From Clitopilus passeckerianus (lineage: Eukaryota; Basidiomycota; Agaricomycetes; Agaricales; Entolomataceae): a stretch of DNA of 64,000 nucleotides. This document shows, one piece after another, positions 21,599 to 33,906 of this stretch. Position 1 is the stretch's first letter. Each line of letters opens with the position of its first letter. The notes beneath the pieces are model-generated. The model did not search any database. It was not told where the DNA came from and was given only the letters and a program-made list of their open reading frames with translations. Made by a program: the position numbers and the translations under genes. The stretch covers positions 1,488,001 to 1,552,000 of the forward strand of contig CALYLX010000128.1 in assembly GCA_944990035.1 (NCBI GenBank), given 5' to 3'.

Positions 21599-24500
21599 AT
21601 GCCTGATGGCTCGGGACCATCAACGAGAGAACCGACTTTCAACACTCTAGCACGCGAAAAACTCTTCAGGAGTCCCCCATCCGATGGCGCAACATATAAT
21701 ATCCTCAATGAATTTGTTGCACCTCATATAGAATCTTTTAATGCTATGTTCGACGACTCAGGTCTCCCTACCGGGGACGGAGACGGGAAGGGACTATTTC
21801 TCTGGCACTCAAAGATATAGGCGAACGGGTCGTATTTGATGGCTCCGGCTCTGTCGATTCCGCGCCTGGGGAAGGTTGGGGGAATCGAATGCGAAGTACG
21901 GAGCGCCATCTTACACTCACTTGCCGAGTTCTTACCCTGTATTTCCAGTATGGATCGACAACGTTACAATTGGACGTCCCATGGTTCCAGATAAAGATAA
22001 AGATGTGCGTGAACGGCGAGTGTATCCATCCGAGGTTAGTATTGGGCGGCGCACTTCTTCAATGCCAATCTACTAATCCCGACATTAGGCACGCGAACGG
22101 TTAACATCGTATCGTGGACGGATGAACATACGGATATGTTGGACAGATACCTCAGGGACCGTGAACCATATAATGAAGGACTGCGGCCTAGTTCCCATCA
22201 TGGTTCGAGTGCGTAAACTTGCTGCATATCTTAATTCCTCGCAATTTAACAACCTCCTCCAGTCGGCACGGTGTAACCTGCGCGGCATGTCTTCCGCAGA
22301 ACTCGTGCAACACCATGAGGAGCCTGAAGAGTTTGGAGGCTACTTCATCATAAACGGAAACGAGCGTATCATTCGATACCTCATTCTCCCCGCCGTAATC
22401 ATGTCATTTCCCTCATCCGGCCCTCCTTTGCCAATCGTGGCCCTTCCTACAGTCAATATGCCGTCCAGATACGCTGTGTTCGTTCTGACCAGACCAGCGT
22501 TACAAACACTCTGCATTACCTCTCAAATGGTGCCGCAATGCTTCGGTTCAGCTTCCGAAAGCAGGAATACGTGATTCCAATCATGCTTGTCTTGAAGGCT
22601 CTCGCAAACGCTTCAGACCGCGAGATATTTGAAGGTGTCATAATGCAAGACTACGAAAACACATTCCTGACTGATCGTGTGGAGCTCCTGCTGCGAAGCT
22701 TCAAGATGTTCACGATGCGCACCGGTGACCAATGTTTAGAATATCTTGGGAGAAGTTCAGAGTACTCCTGGGTATGCCAGATGATTGGACGAATGCTGCA
22801 CTCGGCGCATACCTCATCAACAAGATGGTACTTGTTCACCTCGAAACTCCTCGAGACAAATTTCGTATGCTACTGTGCGTATTCTTTCAATTTCGCGCGC
22901 AATTCTGGTATCTCACACATCCTCACACATTTCAGATATATGCTCCGAAAACTATACGCCCTGGTGTCCGGTGAATGCTGCTCTGATAACCCAGACTCAC
23001 CGCAACACCAGGAAGTCCTACTACCAGGCCAACTGTATGGGATGATTATCAAGGAAAGGTTGGAAGAAATCCTCAATGGCTTCCGTGCAAACGTTATGCT
23101 CGACATAAGGAACGGCAACGTCCCAGATTTCAACGACAGTAAGTGCATTCATATCTAGAGATACCTTGTCCTGACGTAGATTCAGAGCGATACGTGACAA
23201 GAATATTGAGTCGAGTGAACTGTGATATTGGCGCCAAACTATCCAATTTCCTTGCAACTGGAAATCTAGTCTCACCAACAGGTCTCGACCTTCAGCAGGC
23301 TTCTGGTTTTACTATCGTCGCAGAGAAACTGAACTGGCAGCGGTACATCAGCCACTTCAGGTGTATACATCGTGGTGCATTCTTCGCTGAACTCAAGACA
23401 ACCACTGTGCGTAAATTGCTTCCAGAGGCATGGGGTAGGTAATAATTGCACATTGCACATTCATTTCATAATGACGTTTATCAGGATTCCTTTGTCCTGT
23501 CCACACCCCTGATGGTTCTCCCTGTGGTTTGCTTAACCATCTGTCCAGAACTTGTCGGATTACCACCGCTCCTTTGACAGTTGCACATATTCCTGGACTC
23601 CTTGCTGCCCATGGAATGACGCAAACGTTCGCTCCTTCAATTCACGGCAGAGCGAATATATGCGTCCAGCTGGATGGGAACGTAATTGGATGGGCGCCAC
23701 CCAAACTTGCTGCTCAACTCGCCAACAACCTACGGATATGGAAAACGGAAGGAAGAACCAAATTCCCCTCGACCTCGAAATAGGATACGTTCCCGAATCC
23801 AAGGGAGGGCAATACCCAGGTCTCTTCCTCTTCGCCTCAAAGTCACGAATGATGCGACCAGTCAAATATTTACCTAATGGTCGCGACGATCAAGTCGGCC
23901 CCTTCGAGCAGGTCTACATGAACATAGCCTGTATACCGGAGGAAATCGAAGCGAGTGTGACGACACATGTGGAACACAACCCAACCAACTTCCTCTCCAT
24001 CCTGGCCAACCTCACTCCTTTCTCAGATTTCAACCAGGTTGGTGGTTCACGAGCTTCTAAGCCGACACCATTCTCAACTATCTACGTCACAGAGTCCCCG
24101 TAATATTTATCAGTGTCAGGTAAGGGTCCCCACCTTCTTTCAAAGCCCAGACTAATTGTTTTTCAGATGGGTAAACAAACTATGGGGACGCCATCGACTG
24201 CCCTACAACACCGTACTGATAACAAACTGTACCGACTTCAGACGGGACAAAGTCCTGTTGTCCGACCGAAGCTTCACAACACCTACGCCATGGACGCTTT
24301 CCCGAATGGTACAAACGCAGTCGTCGCTGTCATCTCCTATACCGGATATGATATGGAAGACGCTATGATCCTTAACAAATCAGCCCACGAACGGGGCTTT
24401 GGTTATGGCACGGTCTACAAGTCTCAGATCGTCGACCTAACTGACGTGAAAGGCGCGCAAAAAGGCAGAAGTTCCGCCAATCCTACCTTGCACTTCGGGC

Positions 24501-25854
24501 TAGGAAAAGACGTCCGGACAACTGGCGACAAGAAGCATTGGTGCTGTGACTTTGTCGATTATGACGGATTGCCTTTCATTGGCGCTCGACTAAAATCTGG
24601 CGACCCTCTGGCAGCATACGTTGATGATGTTACTGGCCGCACAAACTTCATCAAGTATAAAGGAGACGAGTTGACATACATTGATCAGGTCCGTCTACTG
24701 GGTACGTGCCTTGATATTCATGTCTGTCGCAAGAACTCTATTGAAAGTTACCGACTTTCAGGCAATGACACCGGTGACTCTGAGCTTCAGAAAATTCACA
24801 TCACCCTAAGGATCACACGTTCGCCAGTCATAGGAGACAAATTCTCATCCCGACATGGACAGAAAGGTGTCTGCTCTCAGAAATGGCCAGCCGTTGACAT
24901 GCCTTTCAGTGAGAGTGGCATGCAGCCCGATGTGATTATCAACCCGCATGCTTTCCCAAGTCGTATGACGATTGGAATGTTGGTCGAGAGTATGGCAGGA
25001 AAAGCAGGAGCAATGCATGGACTCGCTCAAGATGCCACACCATTCAAGTGAGTGGCTCATTTATCCCTCCACTGTTTTAGCAATAACCTCCGGCTAGGTT
25101 CTCTGAGAAAGACACTGCAGTGGATTATTTCGGAAAGCAACTCCTTGCGGCTGGATACAACTACTACGGGAACGAACCAATGTACTCCGGCATTACCGGT
25201 CAAGAGTTCGCGGCTGATATCTACCTGGGTGTGGTATACTATCAGCGTCTAAGGCACATGGTACTGGACAAATTTCAAGTACGAACAACTGGTCCTGTCG
25301 ATCCAGTTACGCGTCAACCTGTCAAGGTGAGTCTGGCCCAGCTTTCAGACATTCGATATGAACTAAGCCTGTCAAAGGGCCGCAAACGTGCGGGAGGTAT
25401 TCGATTCGGAGAGATGGAACGTGACGCTCTTATCGCCCACGGCACATCATTCTTGCTTCAAGACAGATTGATGAATTGCTCTGATTATTCGACTGCTTGG
25501 GTCTGTCGTACATGCGGGAGTTTGATATCTCTCGGCTATGATGATATTAGCCTTGGTGAACGAACAGTCGGTGCTTCAGATAACCTCCTACCTTCAGGTC
25601 CTGGAGGCGAATACTGTAGAGTTTGCAGGGCAGCAGCCCAGGAGCAGGAAGACAGGGAGCGGCAGGCATTGGAGACTGGGCAGCATTTGCAGCGACCGCA
25701 GGCTGATCTACAAGTCGCCATCCCATCACAAAACGTTCTTGGTCGCGCGTCAAAAGGCGGAGATCTTGACGTTGTGGCCATACCATACGTCTTCCGCTAT
25801 CTATGTGCCGAGCTTGCATCAATGGGGATTGCTGTTTCATTAGAGGTACAATAA
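21599..25854 (+). CDS. RPA135: RNA polymerase I second-largest subunit (A135)
   Basis: Eleven exons run from ATG 21599. Boundaries after the first are 21949-22034, 22089-22208, 22263-22874, 22936-23138, 23180-23434, 23485-24037, 24093-24119 (27 bases), 24167-24701, 24762-25047 and 25098-25854. One base is missing near 21800, 22388-22391 (CCCC), 22748-22750 (GGG) and 23760-23762 (AAA); with each added, the conserved sequence continues. Diagnostic blocks are [21 protein letters not shown] (the polymerase I form), [34 protein letters not shown], and a C-terminal zinc site CRTC...CRVC. This is the catalytic partner of A190 in the nucleolus, transcribing rRNA. Pol II and III homologues differ at the MGKQ block. 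Confidence 0.93.
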
Positions 25855-26089
25855 TCTGACGTCTTACACATGCGTTTGTCGCTATCGTTTCTTGCATTTG
25901 TAGTAGTTGTCATGCATGTGTCATTCAAAAGACTAAGAAGACAGTTAAATCCAACGAGACAGAAAACAGTAAGGACAGAAGTGGTATACATGATTAGCGC
26001 ATCAATCGGTAGTTGTAGGTTAAAGGAGAGACAGATATCAATGTGCTTCTAGAGCAGCAAAATAATTAGAATGTAATGTAAAAAAAAAT

Positions 26090-29000
26090 TCATGACTCGG
26101 CCTTCAACCCCAGTTGAGCGTCCCCGTTCTCAAGACCGGGAGGGAAGGTAGTATGTCCATTGAGTTGAGGTGAAGATTCAATCTCCTGATGTTGGGTAGC
26201 TGGTGAAGACTGAGCCGACGAAAAAGCTTCAGATGGCGAATCCGACCCTGTCGATGTTTCAGAGACATCGGGGGCTCGGATCGAGGTGTCGCACAACAAA
26301 AATTGAACAAGATTTGTCTCCAGAGCCGACTCCTCATCTTCGGTTAAAGACCGGGTTGGAGAGGGCGAGGATTCGGAGGCGGGATTTAGCACCTGCTTCG
26401 GGACATCTATAGTTGCGCCGTTTTTCACCAAAAACATGTCCAGGATAAGGCGGCACTCGTCGGCTGACGTAGCGCGGAAGAAGAGGTTGCGAAGTTCCTC
26501 AGTAGCGTTGTTTGTTGGACTCTTGACCACATCGGGAATATAAGTGGGAGGTGGTTTCCGGAGTGATGTTCGACGTGAAACTGACTCTGGTGTATTGGGA
26601 GAGACAGCGTTGGAAGACCGACGAGGAGGGACGATTGGAGATGCAGGGTCGGGCATGGGTTTCGCATGCCCATTGGTGGGGCTTGTGGTCGCCTTGGAAG
26701 AGTCTCCAGGAACACTAGTGGGCGATGGGACGGACGGCAGAGGGTGCTCAGCGGCATGATGATCTGTCGACCTCTTCGGGGATTGAACGGACGCAGAACG
26801 TTTGCGCACAGACGAAAATTCATCCTTTAGAGGAGCCTCTGGTGGAGGAGGAGAGGGAGGAGGGGAGTAAACTTTGGGAGGTCGTGGAGGAATAGGTCGG
26901 TTCGCAAGGTATTGAATATTGTTGAGCGACGGTTTCTGTGGAATTGGGGCCTTGTGCAGTGAGCTGTTAGGTGATAGCCTAGATTTACTGGGGGTATCTT
27001 CGGCCAGTCCTCGCGACTTTTCGTTGCTAAGAGACAATTTCGAGATCATCCTCTGCAATCTTCCCGAGCCTTTAGATTTCGTGGAATCACCACTCCCATT
27101 AGTAGGTGTGGGGAAAGAGAGATGAGCCGGTGGGCCGCCCATATCAGGAGGGCCACTAGCCAAGAAATCCATGAGCTCTCTGGTGCTTGCGGAGACATGT
27201 GTTTGCCCAGGGCGCATTGAACGCGCGTTAGGCTTGGCTGGTGGTGATTTGGCGTTCGGAGCCACGGCTTCCTCGTCATCAGAACGTCCCATTACATCGT
27301 CAAGATCAAGTGATTCCCGTTTCTTCTGAATTTTGCGTGTTTTAGGAGGGAAGCCATTGGCTTCGTCTTTACGACGTGGCTGGAGGGTGGGGACAGGCAT
27401 TGGGGGTTGAGGTAGGGCTCTGATAGCGGGCTTCTGCGCGGCACTAGTAGAGATGGACCTGGCACGCCCGTTCGGTGGAGGGTTTGTGGTAGAAGTAGCG
27501 TCTACGCTGTGTTGTCGGAGACGAGTTTGAGGGAGGGGTGGGCTGGAAGTGGTGGTATCTTCGTCGTCCTCCTTGATAGAATCGACACGTATTAAAGATG
27601 GTCGGCGACCTGAAGCTCGTGGTGGTACAGAAGAACTGTCAGCATCAACTTTGGGTGATGCTTGAGTTCCTGTCCGCCTATTTCTATTGCCGCGTTGGTC
27701 TTTTTCTTGTTTGTACGCCTTTTTCGGTTTGAAGGAATATCAATCACCTGAATGACTAAGCAATGGATCTAACTTTACCTCCATGGTTCTGAGCCGATCT
27801 GGTGTGAGCGAAACCTTCATGGTGGCCGAAGAGCGCATCAAATCATCAAACTGTTGCTGCAAGACCTCATCCTAGGACACGTCCACATGAATACAAGTAG
27901 TGAGCAATAGTATAAAGGACTTACCTCGAAGTTGGATGAGCCAGCCTCACTTGCCGGTGTTGCGGGTTGTTTGAGGGACTCGCTGAGCGACCCTGATTTT
28001 TTATGTCCATTTTGACTACTCTCCGTTTCTCGGTCGATCGAAGATCTGTTCGTAGCCTTGAACATTTTCAGGGCTCTGCTTTTCTCAAAGGATGGTCTAT
28101 TTGTCGAGTTGGCGCCACCGACAAATGTAGTTGTCGCACTTGGTGCCTCTGAGGAAAGTCGCGAGCGAGAGGAGGAAGCAGAGTCAAGGTGAGGAGAAGA
28201 AGTTCTTGGCGGGGCCCGCTCATTTCTTGTAAAAGATTTGCTGCTTCGTGGTTTTCCTTGTCTTGACAACTGCTCTATCTGTTCGTAGACTAGGCACAAA
28301 TTAATGAATTAAATAGTCATCAGAAGAACAATGAAATGTCCAAGTACCTTTCATTCCTTTGAAGAGACTATATATAGCATGGTCTTCACAAAGCCCAGTA
28401 AACAGATCTTGAATGGTAGCATGTTGGCGGCTGCTATCTCTGGAGGCTACTCGCCCTACGTTGGATAAGATATGTCTGGGTCCAGTCAGAAAGCTTGCAA
28501 GACTAGAGCGGTCATAGATACATACTCGCAAAGCGCCCTAAGCAACGGTGTGTCAGCATGAATTATCGCTATAGAACGAAATGAAAGACGCACTCAAGGA
28601 TAGCCGTCAAATAAAGAGCAGCTGGCGTTATTAACGCAGCTTTTGGAGGATGGGCGCCAAAAGAACTCATTCGTGCATTAATACGCTCTTCCACTCCAGG
28701 GTCGTCATCAGATTCATTCAATGTTGAGTATGCTTCACATTTGGCACGTAGGAGCTGCGTGATGGAATGAACACAATGGCCAATGACTGTTCATTCGACG
28801 GTAACTCACCTCAAACACCCACTGCAAATGAAACGGAATAGATTCGTCTTCTCGCGCGGTGCTGGTGACATCTGCGGGTCCAGTCCTTTCCCAATATGCT
28901 CTCAGTTCAACTTCGGCTTCTAGCAGTGCTTCTTTCCCCAGGGTTGTCGGAAGTAGGCTGAGTAGACTTGCACGTAACTTGTCGGTTTGAATGGAGCCGG

Positions 29001-29215
29001 AAATGTTCAAGATATTGTACAGGAACTCGTCGAGTAGCACGTTGATTGAACGGAGAGCGTCGCCCTTGAGCTTTATTGGTCGTACTTCCGAAAGAATGAC
29101 ATCCGCAGAATGCGCGGAAATGTACGAAGGGCCTGTCAACGAATTTTTAAAACAAAACCAGGATATCATGTCGTACAAGCTGATACTAACCAGCGCTTTC
29201 CGTTTCGATTGGCAT
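26090..29215 (-). CDS. Large protein with tandem H2B-like and H2A-like histone folds
   Basis: Eight exons (29215-29191, 29132-28810, 28754-28594, 28537-28526, 28475-28348, 28289-27925, 27871-27779, 27718-26090) join in phase with no repair, 911 residues. Residues 30-90 align with histone H2B from helix 2 onward: ALRSINVLLDEFLYNIL against the H2B helix SMSILNSFVNDIFERIA, and LLPTTLGKEALLEAEVELRAYW against the H2B end [21 protein letters not shown]. Residues 160-213 align with H2A: ALYLTAILEALCEHIL against H2A PVYLTAVLEYLAAEIL, then RVASRDSSRQHATIQDLFTGL. The two acidic-patch glutamates of H2A helix 2 (here E170 and E174) are kept. The remaining 690 residues are Ser/Pro-rich and mostly disordered, with one conserved-looking helix near SADECRLILDMFLVKNG. 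I do not recognise a named protein; a chromatin role is inferred from the folds. Confidence 0.8.
28526..28537 (-). other. 12-base microexon inside the H2A-like fold
   Basis: The exon codes for part of the H2A helix 2 region (the ALC of LEALCEH and flanking codon parts). Its acceptor is ...CTTAG and its donor GTATGT. Skipping it would keep the frame but delete four residues of the helix. Confidence 0.65.
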
Positions 29216-29401
29216 TGTCGGAGTGGAAGAGAACAGAGGACGAAACTCTGTGCGTTGCGCAACGTCCAAAATTGGCTGTTGTTCTCAGGGCTACCATCAT
29301 CAAGTCTTTTACCGTGGGCATGTGAGACAGAGCCAATCCATCATCAAATCTCCAAAATTTCAGATTTGCATACGTTTAAGAGCTAGCAAATCAATGATAT
29401 G

Positions 29402-32400
29402 TTACATGGGTGTATCTAGTAGCATCATGTGTACCATCTCCTCGTCATCCGTTCGTCCCTGGACGCTGGGCGTAGCGGGAGCCGAAGAACGATCATCCTC
29501 ATCCTCCCTCTCGCCTTCGGACGCTCCCCAGAACTCGAGCCCATCTTCAACCACTTCTGTTGCAAGTGTCGAATCTATCTCCATATAATTCCGCTTGCTC
29601 GCTGGCTGTGATGAATAGATGGAAGGGACCTTTGCTCCTACACCTTCCAGGAAGGCGAAAGGTCCTCCCTGCGTTCGGACATCTCCTTCGCCACCCTCGT
29701 TAATAGCCGCCGATCGCAGCCCAGGGCGCTTCTGTGCTGCATTGTATGGACGAGTAGCCTTTGGAACCGGTCCGGCAATTCCTTTGTGCACCTGTTGATA
29801 AACCTTCTAAGTAAAGCAGGTTTTTGTGATATTCGCTATTATGTGCTTACCGTCTTCACCAACTTGCTATGTCGTTCCGGAGAGATCAAGGTCATTTGCA
29901 CAGGCTCCAGCATATATGCAGGCAATATCCCTTGCGTGATGGGAGGAGGGCCCACTGGCACTTGAGGCCGAAAAGGTTCGATGGATGGTTTCAGCTCATC
30001 AGCTTCGGAATGATTACTTTGATGATGTTTTGCCAGCTGGCGAGCAGTCCGGAATGTCATCTCGCAATCTAGACTTCTGATTGAGTATACTCGGAATATC
30101 GGCACTAGAATTCAGTCTACCTTGGTATGCACACCGTAAGGGGACAGTGGCGTGGCTTCGCAAATGATAATAGAAATTGCGAGCGGTAAATTCCCGCTTT
30201 CCACACAGCTGCCATCGACAGATGAATTCCTTGAGAAATACGAGTGCCAGTTAGTATACGAATCAGCGATAGTATGGGAAGCTGATTGCATACCCGGCAC
30301 CTCGGTCTCGGTCTATGCTCTCTTGACAGATGTTGAACCAGCTTTCCTGCCGAGTTAAGGACCACCTTACATGACTCGTACCTGCACTGCCGGTCCATCA
30401 TCCTTGAGCAGGAGAGACGAACTGCTTCGCGTTCTGCAGGGTCTACGGCAAAAGAATAAACATCGAAAGACTCAGCTAACCGGATTAATGACTAACCATT
30501 CGCGAAGCCGTTGCTCGTTGGATCAACATCGTTGTACACTTGTATTGTGTCTACCTGGTAAGAATATATATCTTTAAATTACACTGAGTAGCCCGTACCT
30601 TCCTCGTCTATCTGCTCGTAATCAGAATCCTGGTCCGACTCTAGAATCAGTTGCCTGTGTGGTCTTTGTTGCCTAGATGTCCTCGAAAAAAGTGGTTTAT
30701 AATCGGATGCTCGGAATCCATCTGGTAAGGGGGGAACCAAAATATAGAAAGGCTGCTGTTGCCGCCTTTCAGCTGCATCCGATCTTTCATCAGCGGATAC
30801 AGCAGTCGGGGGTGCACTAGGAGGCGACGTGGAGATGTGCGACGTTGGTGGAGGTGTCGGTGTCGCAGGGATGAACAGAGGTGTCTTTGTTCGCGGGGGT
30901 GTTGCAGTGGGTGAGACAGGAGTAGTTGGGACTGACGGTGCCGGTCGCATTGGGGAAGTCAAATCAATAATCTCCATAGGCGAGCTGTCCCTTCTGCTAC
31001 TCGAAGTTGCGTTCACTGGTGTAGATTGGGTAGATGTGGAGGGAGCTTTGGTGCCATGGCGGGGTGTTGGAATGTGTGGTGTCGGGAGCGTACGTTGTGC
31101 CGCCTCTGTGCAGACTGGGGTCTGCACGATCCCAGGCGCTGAGGTGGGTGTTCTCGGGCGAGGGGAAGGAGGCAGTACGGGTGACGATACGCGAGTCGTT
31201 GATACGTCCTTGTTTTGGACTACATCAACATCTGGTGCAGCTGGGGCAATATGAGGTGCTGCCCTAGCCAGCTGCCCAATAGTAGCCGAGATCGGGATGC
31301 ATAGTGCTCGTGCGGGAGATCCAGTTTGAGGAGGTATGGTTTGATGTGTCGCCTCAGGCACTGCGTCATTACGGTCTTGATTGGCTAGAGTTGGAGGCTG
31401 AGGGCTGGCAAGAGAAGCCATGGGCACCTCCGAAGGTTGCGATATTTTCATTCGCTTCGACGGACGGTCGCTCTGTGGTGGCCTCCCAAGCGCACGTAGA
31501 ATATCTCGGGCAAGTGTGCGCATGTTAGCTTCAGGTGGGCGACGGGGTTGGTGGACAACAACTCTACTTGTAATTGGATTGACAAAGGTGGTTAGTGCTT
31601 GTGGTGCTTGTGCAGTCACCGCAACTGCGGGAACAGGGGCCGAGGGTTGCGGCTGAGGCTGAGGCTGAGGTTGGGGCACCGTACTGCTCCCATTCGCTGG
31701 TCCTGGGACTCGATAACGTGTCTTCAGCAATGGAATAGTTAAAGGTGGGGTATTGGAATCGGGTTTGGGTGGCACAATTATGAATGGTACTCGGTTAACA
31801 TCAAGAACCAGTAAAAATCGCTCGGGCCCTGGTAACTGATACGGATTGAGGGGGACGAGAGTTGGGCCATGTATGTTCAGGGAATCGATCATAGATTTCA
31901 GCCATGCTCCACTCTTCATATCGGATGCGAATTGCTGAGGAGGTCTATTCAATGTCGCGGGAGTCTTCGCCTGGGCTTGAGCTGGCGTCGAAGAGACTGA
32001 GATCGATTGTCTTTCCTTGTCGGCGGGCTGTTGGATGCCGTTCGTTGTAGCTCTGGAAACACTTGTTTGGGAGGCAACCTCAGCAGCAGGGCGAGCTGTC
32101 TCTGTATTTGTTGAAGGAGCCGACCCTGGCTTTTGAATGGGTACCTGATCTGTAGGGGAGGAAATATGCGACTCTGGCAACTAACACCAAATTAGCGCCG
32201 TCATTTCAACACGGAAAACAAAACCCACTTTTCCATTCTTATTGAAGTTATTTGAGGACGTCAGGGTGGACGATGAAGCTGTAGAATGCGAGTTGAATTT
32301 GTGATTAAATCGAGATGGACCCTGGACGCTCAACCATACCTTGTGGAATATTTGACTTCGACAAGTCGGATTCTACGTGGCGAGGGACCGTAGTAGCGAC

Positions 32401-33715
32401 AGGTTCGCATTGATCAGAGGATACCCTTGACGGAACACCCGAGAAGCTGGAAGACTGGCCTACGATCGCGGTTGAAGTCTGTCCATTAGAAGTAAACACA
32501 GTTTGGTGCGTCCCGGGGTTCTGGAGCGGCTGATAGACTGAGGATGGACGATTCTGGATATTACCTATGGTGCGATTTACCCCACTTTCGCTGATGGGGG
32601 GTGGTCGAACTATATTGTTGTTCGTTATGGGATACGAGGTCTGGTGTTGTCGGTTGTTGGTGACGGGTCCTGTCCCATTTATGGGTTGTGACGTCTGGAA
32701 TTGCTGGTTGGTACTACTTGAAGGGTAGGTCCTAGGTCCTTCAGAGGAGGGCGCCGCGGACGGCGATGTCAAGCTGCCAAAGCCCCCGGAAAACGTTGAG
32801 GGTTGTTGTTGGATAGGACCACGCCCTACTGCCAGCGCAGAGGCAAAGAAGCGTGCAGAACTCTCATCGGTGGTAGGAAGAGGCTCTGGGGCTTGCATTG
32901 ACGCGCCGGAGATATACGCAGCTGTAGTAGAGAGATATGCTGGCTGTCCCCCGTAATTTTGGGCGTGTCCTTGACCGTAATTGGGGATGGCGTCGTTCGA
33001 GGAAATGGCCCTATTGGAGGGCTGAGAAGGTTGATTGAAACGAACTTGTTCACTGGATGATCCCCACGTTTGTGGGGTGAGATGATTTCGAGTATAGTCA
33101 TGCATTGCAGTCTGATAGGGCTGGTGATGAGGAGCTGCTAAGGATTGCGGGTAGTTGCTTGAGGCAATGTACGTCTGTGGGATATTAGTATTGCCGGGTC
33201 GACGATGCGGCTGAGAGCTTGTTAGCCTAACATACGAGTGGACTAGTATGGGTGACTCACCGAATCCTGCAACTCCTCGATGCGCGCAGCCTCCGGATAG
33301 TGTCCTGTCCCATCTATTTGCTGAACTGCCACAGGGGGAATCCAGTTCGGAGCCGGATTTGGGGTGAGAAACTGGCTGGTTGCGTAAAGTAACTATGTCA
33401 GATAAGATGAAGGAAAAAAGGTCAGCTTTACCTCGCTTGTGTGATAGCTTCAGGCCCTGCATTGAGTAATTGTCTATTGAAGAATGCCAGTAAACAGCAT
33501 GCCAAAGGAACATTTAGGCTGTTCACATACTCTGCCAACCTGCCTTCTTCAACCTTCCTCCTCAGTTCCTCTCGAGTCAGCTCAGCCCTGTAGAATTGCA
33601 GAACGGCCTCCGCCTGTCCTGTTGCATCGCGTATATGGGCAACCCTTCGTTCTTCCCGTCGAAGGTCCTCCCATGTTTTCACATTTCCGAAGCCCAGATG
33701 TTTGTAGGGTATCAT
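29402..33715 (-). CDS. Large C2H2 zinc-finger protein, three C-terminal fingers
   Basis: Exons chain in phase from ATG 33715 to the stop at 29402. Joins include those ending in LAEQLLNAG and ELQDSPHRRPG, a 50-60 base exon between the introns near 32230-32330, and an acidic junction at about 30592-30545. The N-terminus has a charged helix (WEDLRREERRVAHIRDATGQ). A long Ser/Pro/Gln region with a PQ repeat follows, then three fingers: CRYESCKVVLNSAGKLVQH, CRWQLCGKREFTARNFYYH and CAYQDCEMTFRTARQLAKH. The middle finger needs one extra base near 30229. The spacing (C-x4-C, long loops) recalls the three-finger modules of chromatin proteins such as AEBP2, but the family is not recognised. It is probably nuclear. 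Confidence 0.65.
31648..31671. repeat. GGCTGA hexamer repeat (Pro-Gln)
   Basis: A short tandem repeat of GGCTGA/GGCTGAG-type units on the plus strand encodes alternating Pro-Gln in the C2H2 protein. It is low-complexity coding sequence. Confidence 0.7.
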
Positions 33716-33906
33716 TGAAACAACCAAGCGAGTTATTCAAGACGACCGCCAACGATTGGCTAGTCCTGCAATGCCAACACGATGTTCAGCGTCAAGTAAG
33801 GTCACGGTCTGAGCGTGCAAGTTTCGTTTATTGAGATCACGCGTGTATGAGCAAATTGCACGTTTTAGGAAAAATAATTCCGAATATCAAAAATTACGAA
33901 TAAACT
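33716..33906. promoter_or_regulatory. Short divergent promoter, C2H2 gene and NDUFAF5 gene
   Basis: The two start codons are 191 bases apart on opposite strands, so their promoters must overlap. No specific element is recognised. Confidence 0.45.

Noticed and set aside
21599..25854. RPA135 as a pseudogene because of four frame breaks
   Set aside because: All catalytic and zinc motifs are intact, splice sites are good, and the same type of break occurs in 14-3-3 and other essential genes, so sequence error is the simpler reading.
30829..31254. Plus-strand Gly/Val-rich frame
   Set aside because: Shadow of the Pro/Ser/Thr-rich part of the C2H2 gene on the other strand.
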